Shown here: positions 9,946 through 21,104 of the stretch, piece after piece
Layout of the letters: the number at the start of each line of letters is the position of its first letter
Position numbering within the stretch: the stretch's first letter is position 1
Source: Oreohelix idahoensis
Lineage: Eukaryota > Mollusca > Gastropoda > Stylommatophora > Oreohelicidae
DNA length: 64,000 nucleotides
Direction of reading: 5' to 3'
NCBI GenBank assembly: GCA_024509875.1
Contig: JAMPIV010009906.1
Location: 266,501 to 330,500, forward strand
Program-made: the position numbers and the translations under genes
The notes under the pieces: generated by a model
Database searches by the model: none
Told to the model about the DNA's origin: nothing
The model's input: the letters and a program-made list of their open reading frames with translations, nothing else

Positions 9946-12343
9946 ATGGCTACACCATTTCAGGATGAAACATGTCAACAGCATCGACAACATTCTCGCC
10001 CACACCAACAAAACTACAACAACTCACGACGGAATGGTTATAACAAACACTGGGACACTTTGAACAAGAGAGCACAGAGAATAAAATTAAGAAATTTTAT
10101 CAATGAAATTAAAACCAGACAGTTATGGGAATTTAAAAACATAACATCAAACAACGGTCAAGTTGGCCTCCTCACAACAGAAGATGGATGGAGAGCACAC
10201 ATCGGGCAAATCAAATCAGGGAAGAAACATCACAGAATACCAACAACAACAAATACAAAGATATTAACAAAAATGACAACAAGTCCACAAGCAGTCCAGA
10301 AAAGACAAGTTACAAATGTCGTAGTACAAACAGATGACTTACCTGATTCGAACAACATTGAAATGGTTGATAACTTAGAGAAGCTGACATCTGAAGAAAG
10401 AAATAGTGATATAACGGAAGGAGAAGAAATAACTACACTTTGCACAGATTTAGAGAGGAAGTTTGAAGAGTTAGAAAAGAACAACAAACAAGAAGAAGTG
10501 AAGAATGACAGTGCAGTTATTAAACCAAGTACATTCTTGTCGATGCTATGGAGCCAAGCACAGATGAAGAAAGATAAACGGTGCAGAAAAGTCCAGCAAA
10601 CAATTGCTAATATTTCAGAGATAGAGACTGCTGATGAGATGCTGAACAGTCTAGTATCAAAAGGAATAGGTGTTCTAGAAGACATAAAGACATTACTTCT
10701 TCAGATGGGAAAGGCAAGTCAAAGTAACAAGAATGTTATTGATAACGTACAACAAAGTAACATTCAAGATCAAGTACAAGATGAGAAACAAGAAGCTGTC
10801 AAATGCAAAGATCCAGAAAGAATTGACCTGAATGCGCAAAGTCATGTACCAGCTCCAGAGTTAAGCGAAGTTCCCTTAGATAGTGGATATTCAAGAAATA
10901 ACAGCCTTGATCAACAGAAGAGTCAAGAACAGTTAAAACAAGTTACAGCATCAGCACAGATGAACTCAGCAACACAAACGGAGAATACAGCTACAATTTC
11001 GGCAACACAGACAGAGAATACAGCGACAGTTTCGGCAACAAGACAGAGAATACAGCATCAGCACAGATGAACTCAGCAACACAAACGGAGAATACAGCTA
11101 CAATTTCGGCAACACAGACAGAGAATACAGCATCAGCACAGATGGACTCAGCAACACAAACAGAGAATAAAGTTGCAGTTTCAGCAACACAAACAGAGAA
11201 TAAAGTTGCAGATTCAACAATACAAACAGAGATGTTGATCTTAACGTTAACGCATATAGCAGGCATGTGGGAACAACAGTGGGAAATAGTTCTGTCAAAA
11301 CAGGTCCACAAGAAGTACAAGACATAGACACATCTTATAGGTGTACAAGAGCAGTACAGAATGTTAACAGTGGTTCGGAGGAGAAGAAAATTAACAAGGT
11401 AGCTAAGCCAAATGTACAGGAATTGAAGAAAGAAATAAAATGTATCCTAAGAGAAGGCGATCTTAACACCTTGTCAATAAAGAAGGTGCACAAATTGCTA
11501 GAAATAAAATTTGACATAGACTTATCAACAAGAATAAAAGAAGTAAGTCAACTTGTGAAAGATGTGATGCAAGAGGAACTTGGTTGCAGGGATGTCGAGA
11601 TAGTGGATGAAGAGTTCTCAGATTTGTCATCAAGTTACTCAGACATTATATCGTCAGATGAAGAAGATAGAATTATAGACTCCGACGAAAATGCAGAAGG
11701 ATACTCGTCGGTCGAGTTTGGGTATGCAACGGACGAAGAAGGCCATAGATATTATGGGCCGATATATAAGAAAAGTTATCCTGGATGTACAAGTCAGATA
11801 AAGAAAATTACCAAGAAGCCCCAACCAAGCGTAAATGAGTTAAAAGAAACAATAAGACGCAACATAAGAGGAAGCGACCCCAACATCTTGTCAATAAAGT
11901 CGGTGCACAGAGTGTTAGAATTCGAGTTTGATATAGACTTATCACAAAGAATAAAGGAAGTAAGACAGCTTGTGAGAGATGTGATCCAAGAGGAGGGTGA
12001 AGACACAGTTAAGAAGAAACAAAGACGCCTTGTAGAAGAACTTCAGCACAAGAATGACATGACTAAGAAAATGGTAAAAGTGGTTGAACCAAACATGGAC
12101 GAGTTGAAGAGGGAAATAGAAGCCATCATAGAACAACCTAATTTTAAATTATCAAGAAGTCAAGTATTGGGATTGCTACTAGAAAAGTTTCAGACATACT
12201 CTATAGAATCAAGCATTTATATAGATAGGGTTTTGACGAAAATGTTAGATGACAAAAACGAGAAGAGATTTAGAATAATAGACCAAGCAAATCGGGATAG
12301 AAGGCAGAAGAGAAATAGAGGAAGAGGCAAATATAGATATTGA
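9946..12343 (+). pseudogene. Element A ORF: TQTEN repeats and three DEK_C-like domains
   Basis: About 800 codons in three frames (9946-11070, 11067-11280, 11267-12343), starting at ATG 9946 just after the PBS. The N-terminal ~330 residues are Gln/Asn/Lys-rich and unrecognised. A short tandem repeat (ATQTENTA) follows. Three DEK_C-like units then appear: about 11401-11570 (ELKKEIKCIL, DIDLSTRIKEV), 11814-11995 (ELKETIRRNI, DIDLSQRIKEV) and 12087-12260 (ELKREIEAII). An acidic spacer separates units 1 and 2, and the tail is Arg/Lys-rich. DEK_C is a small helical nucleic-acid-binding domain of chromatin proteins. A one-base loss near 11040 and a second shift near 11270 break the frame. It could act as a Gag-like RNA binder or be a captured host sequence. 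Confidence 0.6.
10945..11237 (+). repeat. TQTEN coding tandem repeat
   Basis: About eight degenerate copies of a ~33-36-bp unit (GCAACACAAACGGAGAATACAG-like) encoding SATQTENTA. A larger ~110-bp duplication (AGCATCAGCACAGATG... seen at about 10947, 11057 and 11129) is superimposed. One unit near 11040 has lost one base and shifts the frame. Confidence 0.8.
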
Positions 12344-14934
12344 TAAACTGATAGCGTTAAAGGCGCTTCAAAGAAGAGAGGCCATGATGAAGAAGTTAAT
12401 ATTGAGATATTTTGGTGAAGCCGTAGAGGAGTACAGCTTCTGATTGATGAGATACAAGAGGAGTATAAAGATAGAACACATACAGATCGAGAGGATTTCC
12501 GATCTAAGAGCCGAGATAGGCTGAGACGAGGAGAGAAATAATAGTAGCAGCAGAGAAACTACTAAGGATCGAGGGAGATACTGATCTAGTAGTAGAGAGG
12601 AGGAGAGAAATAGGAGTATAATTACCGGTCGAGGTATCGACATAGAACCTGAGAGGAACTCAGGGAAAAGGAAAGGTGCAACGGTAAAAGAGAAACCGAA
12701 ATACAGTTGAAGAAGTAAGAAGCAGACAGGTTCAGAAAATTCTGGAGTTACACGAGATAGAGAGGCAGAGAAGAGAGGAGGAGAGAAATAGGAGTATAAT
12801 TAGAGGTCGCGGTAGCGACATAAAACCTGAGAGGAACTCAGGGAGTGTGAGAAGTTGAAGATAGAGATAAACCGAAGCAAACGATTGATGAGTAAGTGAG
12901 ATAAGGAGATTGGGAGATAGTAGCAGGAAGCTATGAGAGTACAGGCATAGCATATATAATATAAACAATATGGCGGCGGCAACTTAGTCTTGAGAAGCCT
13001 AAGTATAATTGGTCTATACCGCACACAAGAGAGGACTGAGTACACCTGACTAATAGGGTACTGCAGTAGGAGAGATGAGTGATGGAGATGTAAGACATAC
13101 ATTTGAGGCCGAGGTAGTACGGCAAGAAAATTTTTGTGGAAAAGTCGTGGGGACGACGGCAGAAATACTAGAGACTTAGATTTTTGATGAAGCACCACAG
13201 GAAGACAGCAATTATGGGATGAAATAAAGTGACAACTACAACTAACGGTCACAAGTTAATCCTACCTTATATGATCAAGACGGGACATGGAAGATAATAG
13301 ACTTTTACAATCAACAAGAAGAAACAGTACAACGGAGTCCAAGCCTTACAGACGAAACAAAGAAGCAAGAAGCACATGAGTCTACCTGCACTACAAAGAC
13401 AACACATCAATGTTCGCAATGTTAGTCACATGGTCACAACCATCTTTTCCCTATCCCTGCGTCAAGCCCAATACATTCCCTGTGACACCTGTCGCATCCC
13501 CAGTGATCATGTGAAGCGAACATGTGATGACAGAAGAAATGCCAAGCAAGCTCAGATGTATCAAGATGAAGACCAGACATCTACAACCCATGAGAAGAAA
13601 CAAGTTGCAGAAACGGAGCCTTACAGAAGGAAAACTTAGATCAACAACAACTACCAGCCACAACTACAACCACTAGCAAAGACATTGCGGTTGGGAAGAA
13701 GAAGATCAGATACCTTACGAGCACTGAAACATAACAAAACTTGTCAGAAGTGAAGCTCTACAGCACAGCTTATAAACTTTAGCAACAATATTGCTGACAA
13801 GATGGTACTATTTTTGCAATCAGAACTTATCAACATAGAGCAAAGAAAAGGTCATTCAAATGGACGACTTTACCAACACCAAACTCAGAATGTAAACATC
13901 AAGTAAACAAGCTATTGTCATACTGACAACAACAACATAAATTCGTTCGTCCTCATCCTCCTGCAGAGCGACTATAAATAACATCACAACTGATACCAAC
14001 TTCATCAGTACGACAGTCGTCTCTACAGTAGAGAAAGTTACACTGATGGAGCTTGCAAAAAAGATCTCCAAACTCATACAAACAGTGTAATCGCCGTAAA
14101 GTACTTCCCCAGCAAATAGTACTAATTCACAGCACTTCCCCAGCTATAGTGCTTAATTACGGTACCTCTATCAACGGTATCCAACGATTAGTTAGCTAAT
14201 CAGATCTATTAGTGCTCAACATAGTGGTTAGTGATAGTTCGAAATACACTTAGACATTTACAATATACACTAACGTGGTGAACAGAAGCGTAGAACTTTG
14301 CAAAGAAACTTAACTGTGTAGTGCATTAACTTATGAAAGTACATTGATCATATAGAGATGAAGGATAAAGTTTGATTAATCACATGACATATTTCAGTGA
14401 TAAAGAAAGCTTAGAAACAGACCGTTATAACTGATCAAACTAGTTTATACCAAGATTAGAAAAGACACAGATTTCTAGAGAGACAATAACAAGATTCTTC
14501 ATAGGACAAGGCTTGCCATAACAGATCAGCACTGTTAATTAGTTTATATAGAACAATGTGCATGTTTAACTTATAATGTGTATGTATTTCAGATATATAT
14601 ATATTGTTCAGGACCAGTTCAAAGAAGGGAAGATATATGAAGACAGATGTCACAGACCAATCCAGGGTGTGGCAGCAGTGAAAGAAGAAGAAGAAAAAAA
14701 AAAAGAGAAAAACCTACTCCCTCAGAGCTGCGCACATTAGACGGTAGATAAAGGACCTTATTCCATATGACAGTGTTTATACAGGTGACTTCGAGATGAG
14801 ATGTTTCCACAATTGATATTAATTACTAGTCGGGTAAGATACAACACAGATGACCCTTACATGGTCATGTCCGCATTGAGTTGAGGCATTTTGGTCTGGA
14901 ATATTTTGGGTAACTCCGACATACAGGGGTACAT
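12344..14934 (+). other. Element A internal DNA, decayed, purine-rich
   Basis: No sustained ORF. 12344-12900 is AG-rich and reads as a broken Arg/Glu/Ser-rich extension of the ORF. Two ~70-bp copies of a GAGGAGGAGAGAAATAGGAG... block occur at about 12596 and 12775. A short ORF at 13376-13639 contains CDTCRIPSDHVKRTC, which resembles a zinc knuckle but has one residue too many. 13700-14934 shows nothing recognisable. Confidence 0.5.
12596..12845 (+). repeat. Pair of ~70-bp direct repeats
   Basis: Copies at about 12596-12666 and 12775-12845 differ by a few bases (GGTCGAGGTATCGAC versus GGTCGCGGTAGCGAC). Each ends in GAGAGGAACTCAGGGA. Period about 179 bp. Confidence 0.75.
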
Positions 14935-14939
14935 GTGTA
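14935..14939. repeat. Element B target-site duplication
   Basis: GTGTA, matched by GTGTA at 23531-23535. Confidence 0.85.
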
Positions 14940-17374
14940 TGTGGTGAAGTGGGATGTTATAAATATTTATAGGGGACTTAGTGTACTGACTGAGATCAGC
15001 TGTGAAGGTATCTATATCTAATAAGAGTAGTGTATTATAGATAACCTTACTTGCTGCCACATATATATATATATATCTCAGTCAGAATTATTCTGGAATA
15101 GTGTGATGACTACGTTGTATGTCTAGGGTATGTGTATGATGAAGTGTAAGTCATAACAACAACAGACAGATAAACAATTTAATTTATTCCACCACACTTG
15201 ACAACACTGTGACACTCACATACATAAAACACTCTACAAGGATATCTTAAAGGAGTCACTGATAAATTTTCAAATAACAATATGTATTCATTGCTGTCAT
15301 GAATGAATATGTGTCCTGATTCAAATACAAAGGAACCAGGAGTCACAATCAATTTTAATTACAAGTTATATGTACAGAATTTATCAATATGAATATTGTA
15401 GTGACATATATTATTAACAGTATCCTATGTGTGTCAGTTGTGTAGTAGTAATATGAGGTAATACTGGTTTTGTTTTGTTCAAGCTCTGTTGGTATTTGTC
15501 ATCATGACTTCAATAGTTTGTCTTTATTGGAACTAGTATTGGAGATGTTCTCAGTTCCTGATATTAAAACAATTTACTTCCCCTCTTAAGTTTATGTTAC
15601 AATGTTATTTTAAGATGGGGGTACATAATTTTGAGCTCAGCTGGCCACATCAGCTTATCTTGCGTGATGGCGGCAGGAAAGGACTCCTCTGCTCGATTTC
15701 TCCCCTGTGCTCTGGAGACACCTCACTGATAGCTAAATGGACCAAGGAGTATGCTGTCCGACTCTGGATTCAGCAAAGCTCTGACCAGGTGCTGCTCAAT
15801 ACCATCAAGACCACGGTCCCTGAAAACAAGAAGGATGTACCTTCTACTTCATAACTAATTTATACTCTCTTTTTACACTGAGCACAATACATCACAAACA
15901 TTGAGTTCAGAGCGTTAGGCCAACTGTCAGCTGCATCTGAAATACTTTATACCAGTATTAACCTCCTTAATGGTTACTACGCCTCTGCACTTCCAGCATT
16001 ATTTCTTTCTAGTCAATCATCTAGGTGTCAGTGTACTGTTTGGCCATTCCATGCCGTTTTACTTTCCTCCGACACCTTCTGTTCAGGCTGGAGCATTATA
16101 GGCTTTACATCATGTTTGCTACTGAACTACACATATATACAGGCATAAATTAACAATTCACATTCAATTTTCATTAAAAGATACTGAATGTTTCAAGCTT
16201 ACCACAATTCATGGAAACAAACACAGATACGTTGATTAGCAATGAATTCTGGCACAAATACTGGCACAAATTCCCATCTGCTTATGTTCCAGGCTTTTAT
16301 TTAGCAAAAATATGAGCTGGCTTCAACGCACTGTTGCTTTATCAAGCTTATTTGAACTAGTGGTCTCGAACTAACGCTCCTAAGTGATTATATCAGCGAG
16401 TCTGGCCAATGGAGCCACGTTTCGACAAGTGTTTGAAAAAATTTTACCTTCCTACGTCTCCCCTAACAACCAAAGATAGTATTTATAGTCCGACCAATCG
16501 TGTTTAGTCTTATATTTGTTGCGCTCCAATCAATTTGGAGTTTACATGGTAGGCTATTTCCGTACGCACGGTTTTTTTTTTTTTTTAAACACGTTATAAA
16601 AAAATTTTATGAGCAGAAATGATTTCATGCTGTCAGGCATCCCCACTATTTTATTTTGGTTATAACTTGTTAATTCCTAGACTATTTGCGTAACGTTTTA
16701 CATATTCTTTGTCAGCAAGCCCTAAGGAACCCAAATATACAAATTTAATAGAGCTAATATGCTGCGTTCAAAATATGCAATTCCTTCTACCTCCTGTTTC
16801 GAAGATGTGCTGTCTGGGTACTGTAATGTTTTCAACCGTAAACCCATCTAATGTTATCTTTTCTAATAAGAGTTTTTCAGGATTTAAAAACCTAACTCTG
16901 GGAAGGGTAGTGAATTTATCACTGTCCGTCCGAAAAAGTTAGTGCATGTGGCCTTACACGCGTGATAGTAGTAATTGTGTATCGCGCGACGCGTGTTTAG
17001 TGTTGCACGTGTTCGGCTTTATGCCTCTCCCTTCTCTCTATCCTTTAGTCCATCTGTCTTTAGTTACGCCGTGTATAAAATGGAATGAATGAAATATTAA
17101 AATTAGGTCATTGTTCAGCTTGGTATCTCAATGTTTTTCCAAGAAATACAGCACACGTTTCATTGAAGAACGCGGGTAATAATACAGTAGGCTTTTACTA
17201 TCAACGTGAAAGCGTTACAATTTGCAGACGAAGTAGAAAACAAGGGGGATTTCGAGTACAGTCATTGTGACAGCACTGTTATTTTACCATTGCTCTTTTC
17301 TTTATTAGAATTTATTTGTTAGGCTTTATATTTACCTGATAATTTATATATGTGGATTAGAATATTTCACGACA
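14940..17374 (-). repeat. Element B 3' LTR (left copy)
   Basis: 2,435 bp, starting TGTGGTGAAG and ending TTTCACGACA in plus orientation. Near-identical to 21105-23530; most differences are in TA and T runs. Confidence 0.93.
15594..15854 (+). other. 86-codon ORF inside LTR B (also 21755-22015)
   Basis: This ORF is identical in both LTR copies and antisense to the element's genes. Its composition looks protein-like (AVRLWIQQSSDQVLLNTIK). Identity between copies follows from LTR identity and is no proof of function. No family recognised. Confidence 0.3.
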
Positions 17375-17385
17375 CCTCCCCTCTT
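17375..17385 (-). other. Element B polypurine tract
   Basis: On the minus strand AAGAGGGGAGG lies directly before the 3' LTR start TGTCGTG. It is the expected plus-strand primer site. Confidence 0.8.
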
Positions 17386-17775
17386 AAAACAGACATTATA
17401 TGTCAGTCCTTTATTCTATATACACATAGATAAATGTAAGTCAACTTGACTTTACTCTGCTGTGGTGCTATCATGGTTTTATGTAGTTGGGTCCATTCAG
17501 AGTAGGCACTACTCATGAAATCTGCCTCAGACTTCTACAACCATTAATATATTTCGGTTATGTTACTGAACAGCCGCAAGTGTGAGTGCTTGTCTTAATG
17601 CTGCTTCGCAACCCGTATTCACCATTTCTCTTCTCTGAGTCTGCATGTCCAGAGAACATTATATTTCCCTCAAAATGTACGTTATGAGGAGATAACATAT
17701 ACCTGGTGATAGCAGAGTTTTCGTAGTGGATCCCATAATCTTCTTATTATCCTGTATGAAACATTCGGAATATCC
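17386..17775 (-). other. Element B unassigned 3' segment
   Basis: About 390 bp between the truncated RT and the polypurine tract. No ORF and no match to the RT/RNase H of element D. It replaces the deleted RT palm and RNase H and is of unknown origin. Confidence 0.4.
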
Positions 17776-18880
17776 TCAATCAAAGAGGCAACTCAGGGAT
17801 TCATTACGTTCCTCCGAAATGTTTACATCCAACAATTTTCTCATCATTCTAGAGAAGACACTAGGCGCATTCTTCAATCCAAATGGCAATCTATTAAACT
17901 CATAGTGTCCTTCTGAGGTACTAAAAGCTAGGTATGGTCTAACCTCAGGCTTTACTGGAATCTGATAGTATCCTTTACTCAGATCCACTTTTGAGAAATA
18001 TTTAGCTTTATTTAGTCTGGCAAACAGCTGATTTGTATCCGGCAATGGATCCACCTGTCCTTCTGTAATAGCATTCAGTCTCCTGTAATCTATACAGAGT
18101 CTATGTTCTCCAGAGGGCTTCCTTAAGAGTACAACACCGGAACTATACGAAGATTCACTGTGTGAAATAATTCCCTCCTTCAATAGATAATCTATCTCTT
18201 CCTTCAAAGCTTTCTCCTTAGCAAACGGAATCGAATATGGTTTCATACAGACAGGTGTGGGGTCTATCAGTTTCATATCATATTCCAATGGGTTTGTATG
18301 CCCTGGTCGGTCTGTTAACACCTCTGCATGATTATTTAGAACCTGTTGCACTCTCTCTTTCTGAGTTTTCGTTAAATGTGTACTGATTTTCACCTGTGCT
18401 GCTGTCTCACAGGGGTGTAATGGATACTCAAATGATGAAAGTGGTTCCTTTTTCATCTCCATGGCGATGGACAAGGTCAACAAGTGTGTCTCCTCCTGAT
18501 GTTCTCTTTCCAAATATTTCTTCAGGAGATTCACATGATAGATTTTTTCTTTCCCCTTCTTATCTATCTTATAATTTGTTCTAGATACCTTCTCTAAAAC
18601 TGTATATGGACCCTGCCATCCAATTTGTAACTTATTCTGACTCCCGGGCAAAAGAAGCAGTACTTTCTCTCCCACAGCCAAATTTCTGTCTTTCGCCTTC
18701 CTGTTATAATAGGCAGCATGTTTCTTCCTGGCTTGTTTCAAATTTTCATTGGCAAGTTTCCAGCCAGTTTTTAAACGAGTGGTCAGCTCATTCACATATT
18801 GGTATGAAGATGTAATGTTTTCCTCTGCCTTTTCATCAGTCCACGTTCTTAACAAAGCTACATATGGACCTTTAATTGTG
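17776..18880 (-). pseudogene. Element B integrase C-terminus + truncated RT
   Basis: The open frame from about 18880 overlaps the upstream ORF by ~25 nt in the -1 frame. The first ~130 residues are a basic helix (LKQARKKHAAYYNRKAKDR) and a GPY/F-type module (VGEKVLLLLPGS, WQGPYTVLEKV), typical of Ty3/gypsy integrase ends. The RT N-terminal part follows (IDYLLKEGIISHS, RLCIDYRRLNA, KVDLSKGYYQIPV, FNRLPFGLKNAPSVFSRMM). It stops just before the F/YxDD palm motif and runs into 16 unrelated codons. RT activity is therefore impossible from this copy. Confidence 0.85.
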
Positions 18881-19490
18881 TGGACCTATTTGTCCATGCA
18901 CCGGTATGGTCTCTTCCACTCGAAGCTCTATAGTGATGATTTTTCCTCCCAGAATTATCATTCACAAAACGACCGCTACCAATTTTTTTCTTGGGGCTGT
19001 CTCCCCACTTAAAATTCTTGATGAGAGATTTCCTCTCTACATCCTCTTCCTCCAGTTTGTTTAAGTCCGATTGAGGGATTTTCGGCTTATCCTGGGGTAA
19101 GACATCTGTTTGCACTCTCCGCATAGTGGCCATTGTAAAACAGTTAAGTGAAGCTTGTCCGTGAAAAGGGGCTTCCCATTCCATTTGGTCCACTTTATCA
19201 AATTTATATTTCTTTTTATTGTCAGGCCTAATTTTGCCCCGTGGCGTGTCCAGGTCCTGATCAATGTTCCCACTTGTGGGTGTTCCCTCATGTGCTATGC
19301 TACACCTTTCTACAAAATTCTCAATGTCCCATCTTGCTTTGGGCCAATAATAATTGTGAGCCACCTTTTGAATGATGGTACCTATTTTCTCATGGTCCCC
19401 ATCTGGTTTCACATGTAGGCTCCTTATTAATTCTGCCCTATACCTTTTGGAAGAACCAGCTGTCCCTGACCTTTGGATCTAGCTCCAGTC
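18858..19490 (-). pseudogene. Element B integrase zinc region + unknown domain
   Basis: Begins with the integrase N-terminal zinc region (DGDHEKIG, NYYWPKA, NFVERC), in which the second Cys of the CxxC pair is missing (CSIAHEG). The expected catalytic core with its DDE residues is not there. Instead a ~120-residue basic domain follows (TPRGKIRP, MATMRRVQ, SLIKNFKWGDS, KKKIGSGRF). Element D carries the same domain at clearly diverged sequence. A one-base insertion near 19445 separates it from gag. The frame ends at TAG 18858. Confidence 0.8.
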
Positions 19491-20900
19491 TTCCTATACA
19501 TCAACTTGTTTTTCATGTAAAAATCTCCCTTGCCTGGAGTTGTATGACAAGTTGACAATTTTCTGAAACAAGGCTTGAGTGTTTTATCCCCAGCCTGTGC
19601 CTTCCTCATCTCTTCTGGAGTGGTATCCAACATAATATCCTCCTCCTGTCTTGAGGTCGACCTGACCTGAAGGGTTGCCATATACACAGGTTTCCTTCTG
19701 CAACGGTGAGTGTCATGATTGTCCATCTGACAATTCTTACACCACCTTTTTCCTTGGTTGAAAGATTTTCTTTCATCATATTTCCTTTCATCGAATTGTG
19801 GGAATTTATTTTTATTTTCATACCGTGGCCTATCAAATTGGTGCTTACTTTTGTTTTGATCCCTAGGATCAAATTTATTAAAGTTCTGTGGTGCCCTAAA
19901 GTTATCCACTAGTTTCTTTTTATTACCTGTTACCTCTGCTTGAGCTGCTTGATACCTTTCAGCAACATTTAGCAACTCACCCAGCCTCTCTGCACCTTGT
20001 TCCATGAGAAACTTTCTCAGGTCTGGAGCCATGGACTCTCTTAATTGCTCTATAAGGACCATTTCCTTAAGATCTTGGGTTTTCCCCAGAGAAGTCCATT
20101 TCTCCAAGTATGTCTCTATTCGTGCAGAGAACTGGTGATAGGTTTCACCTGACAGTAGTTTAGCATTCCTAAATTTTTTTCCTATAGAATTCTGCATTCT
20201 TTTCATATCTTAACAAAAGAGCCTGCTTTAGCATGTCATAATTTTCCTGATCACCTCTGCTCATTTTTGCAAAAACTTCATAAGCTGCCCCACGAAGTCC
20301 CTGAGATAACTTTAAGCTCCACCTTTCTCTCTCTAACCCATACGTGGTAGCTAATAGTTCATACCTATTTAGGTAGCTCTCTATATCATCGTCTTTCTCA
20401 ACAAAATGATCTAAATGAAAATTCATAGCTGAGGTTGAGGCTCCTTGGCTAGCAGTGGCATCAGAGGCAAAGGAACTGGCACCATTTTCAGGAGCATGGC
20501 CTTGAAACTCAAGCTCCCTTCGTCGTAACTCATGTTCCCTTTGTAATCTTTTATCTTCTGCTTCCCTTTCTGCAGCTAATTTCTTCTCTTCCCTTTCTGC
20601 AGCCAATCTTCTTTCTTCTGCTTCCCTTTCTGCAGCCAATCTTTTGTCTTCTCTTTCTGCTTCCAATTTCTTAGCCTCAGCCTCAATCTGCAACCTCTTA
20701 GTCTCAGCCTCAGCCTCAAATTGTAACTTCTTAATTTCCCTTTCAGCCTCTAACTTTCTTTCGGCTTCAAACCTTCTTTCTTCGCGTTCAATAAATTTGT
20801 CACATTCCGTAGTGACATAGGCAACCATAACTTGCCCATCTAATCCTAACTCTTTTGCAGTCTGAACAGCAGCAGATCGAAATTTGGCCAGGTCCGCCAT
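19427..20900 (-). pseudogene. Element B gag, protease deleted
   Basis: Starts at ATG 20900 (MADLAKFRSAAV). A long charged coiled coil follows (EREERRFEAERKLEAE-type heptads to about residue 125). A Gag helical region comes next (DDIESYLNRYELLA, QGLRGAAYEVFAKM) and a single CCHC knuckle, CKNCQMDNHDTHRC. An extra A in an A-run near 20185 shifts the frame between 20900-20169 and 20206-19427. Compared with element D, the whole protease segment after the knuckle is missing in frame, joining RRKP directly to the MATLQ linker before the integrase region. Confidence 0.85.
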
Positions 20901-21079
20901 TGTCTATCAGGTAAATTTATACAATGTCTAACCAACAATTCAATCTCTACATATATATCTAATGGACAACACAGGCACCGTGAGCTCAACCTTATTTAAT
21001 TCCACCCAAGGATACCTTTTAATTCTTATATTCCCTGAAGTGAATTACCCCCAATATTTGTAATAGGGAAAGATTCAAA

Positions 21080-21099
21080 ATCCCAAGAGCGAGACCCCA
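21080..21099 (-). other. Element B primer binding site
   Basis: Minus-strand TGGGGTCTCGCTCTTGGGAT begins 5 nt after the 5' LTR. It resembles the tRNA-Pro PBS used by many retroelements (TGGGGGCTCGTCC...). Element D has a similar site. Confidence 0.7.
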
Positions 21100-21104
21100 A
21101 TATA

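Noticed and set aside
12800..13252. Minus-strand 150-codon ORF as a gene
   Set aside because: It mirrors the AG-rich plus strand (Leu/Ser/Tyr-rich), has no motif, and lies within decayed element A DNA.
13376..13639. Gag zinc knuckle in element A
   Set aside because: CDTCRIPSDHVKRTC has five rather than four residues before the His, and the surrounding frame is short. Too weak to call.
17386..17775. env-like gene in element B
   Set aside because: No ORF, signal peptide or membrane segment. None of the other elements has a third ORF after RNase H.
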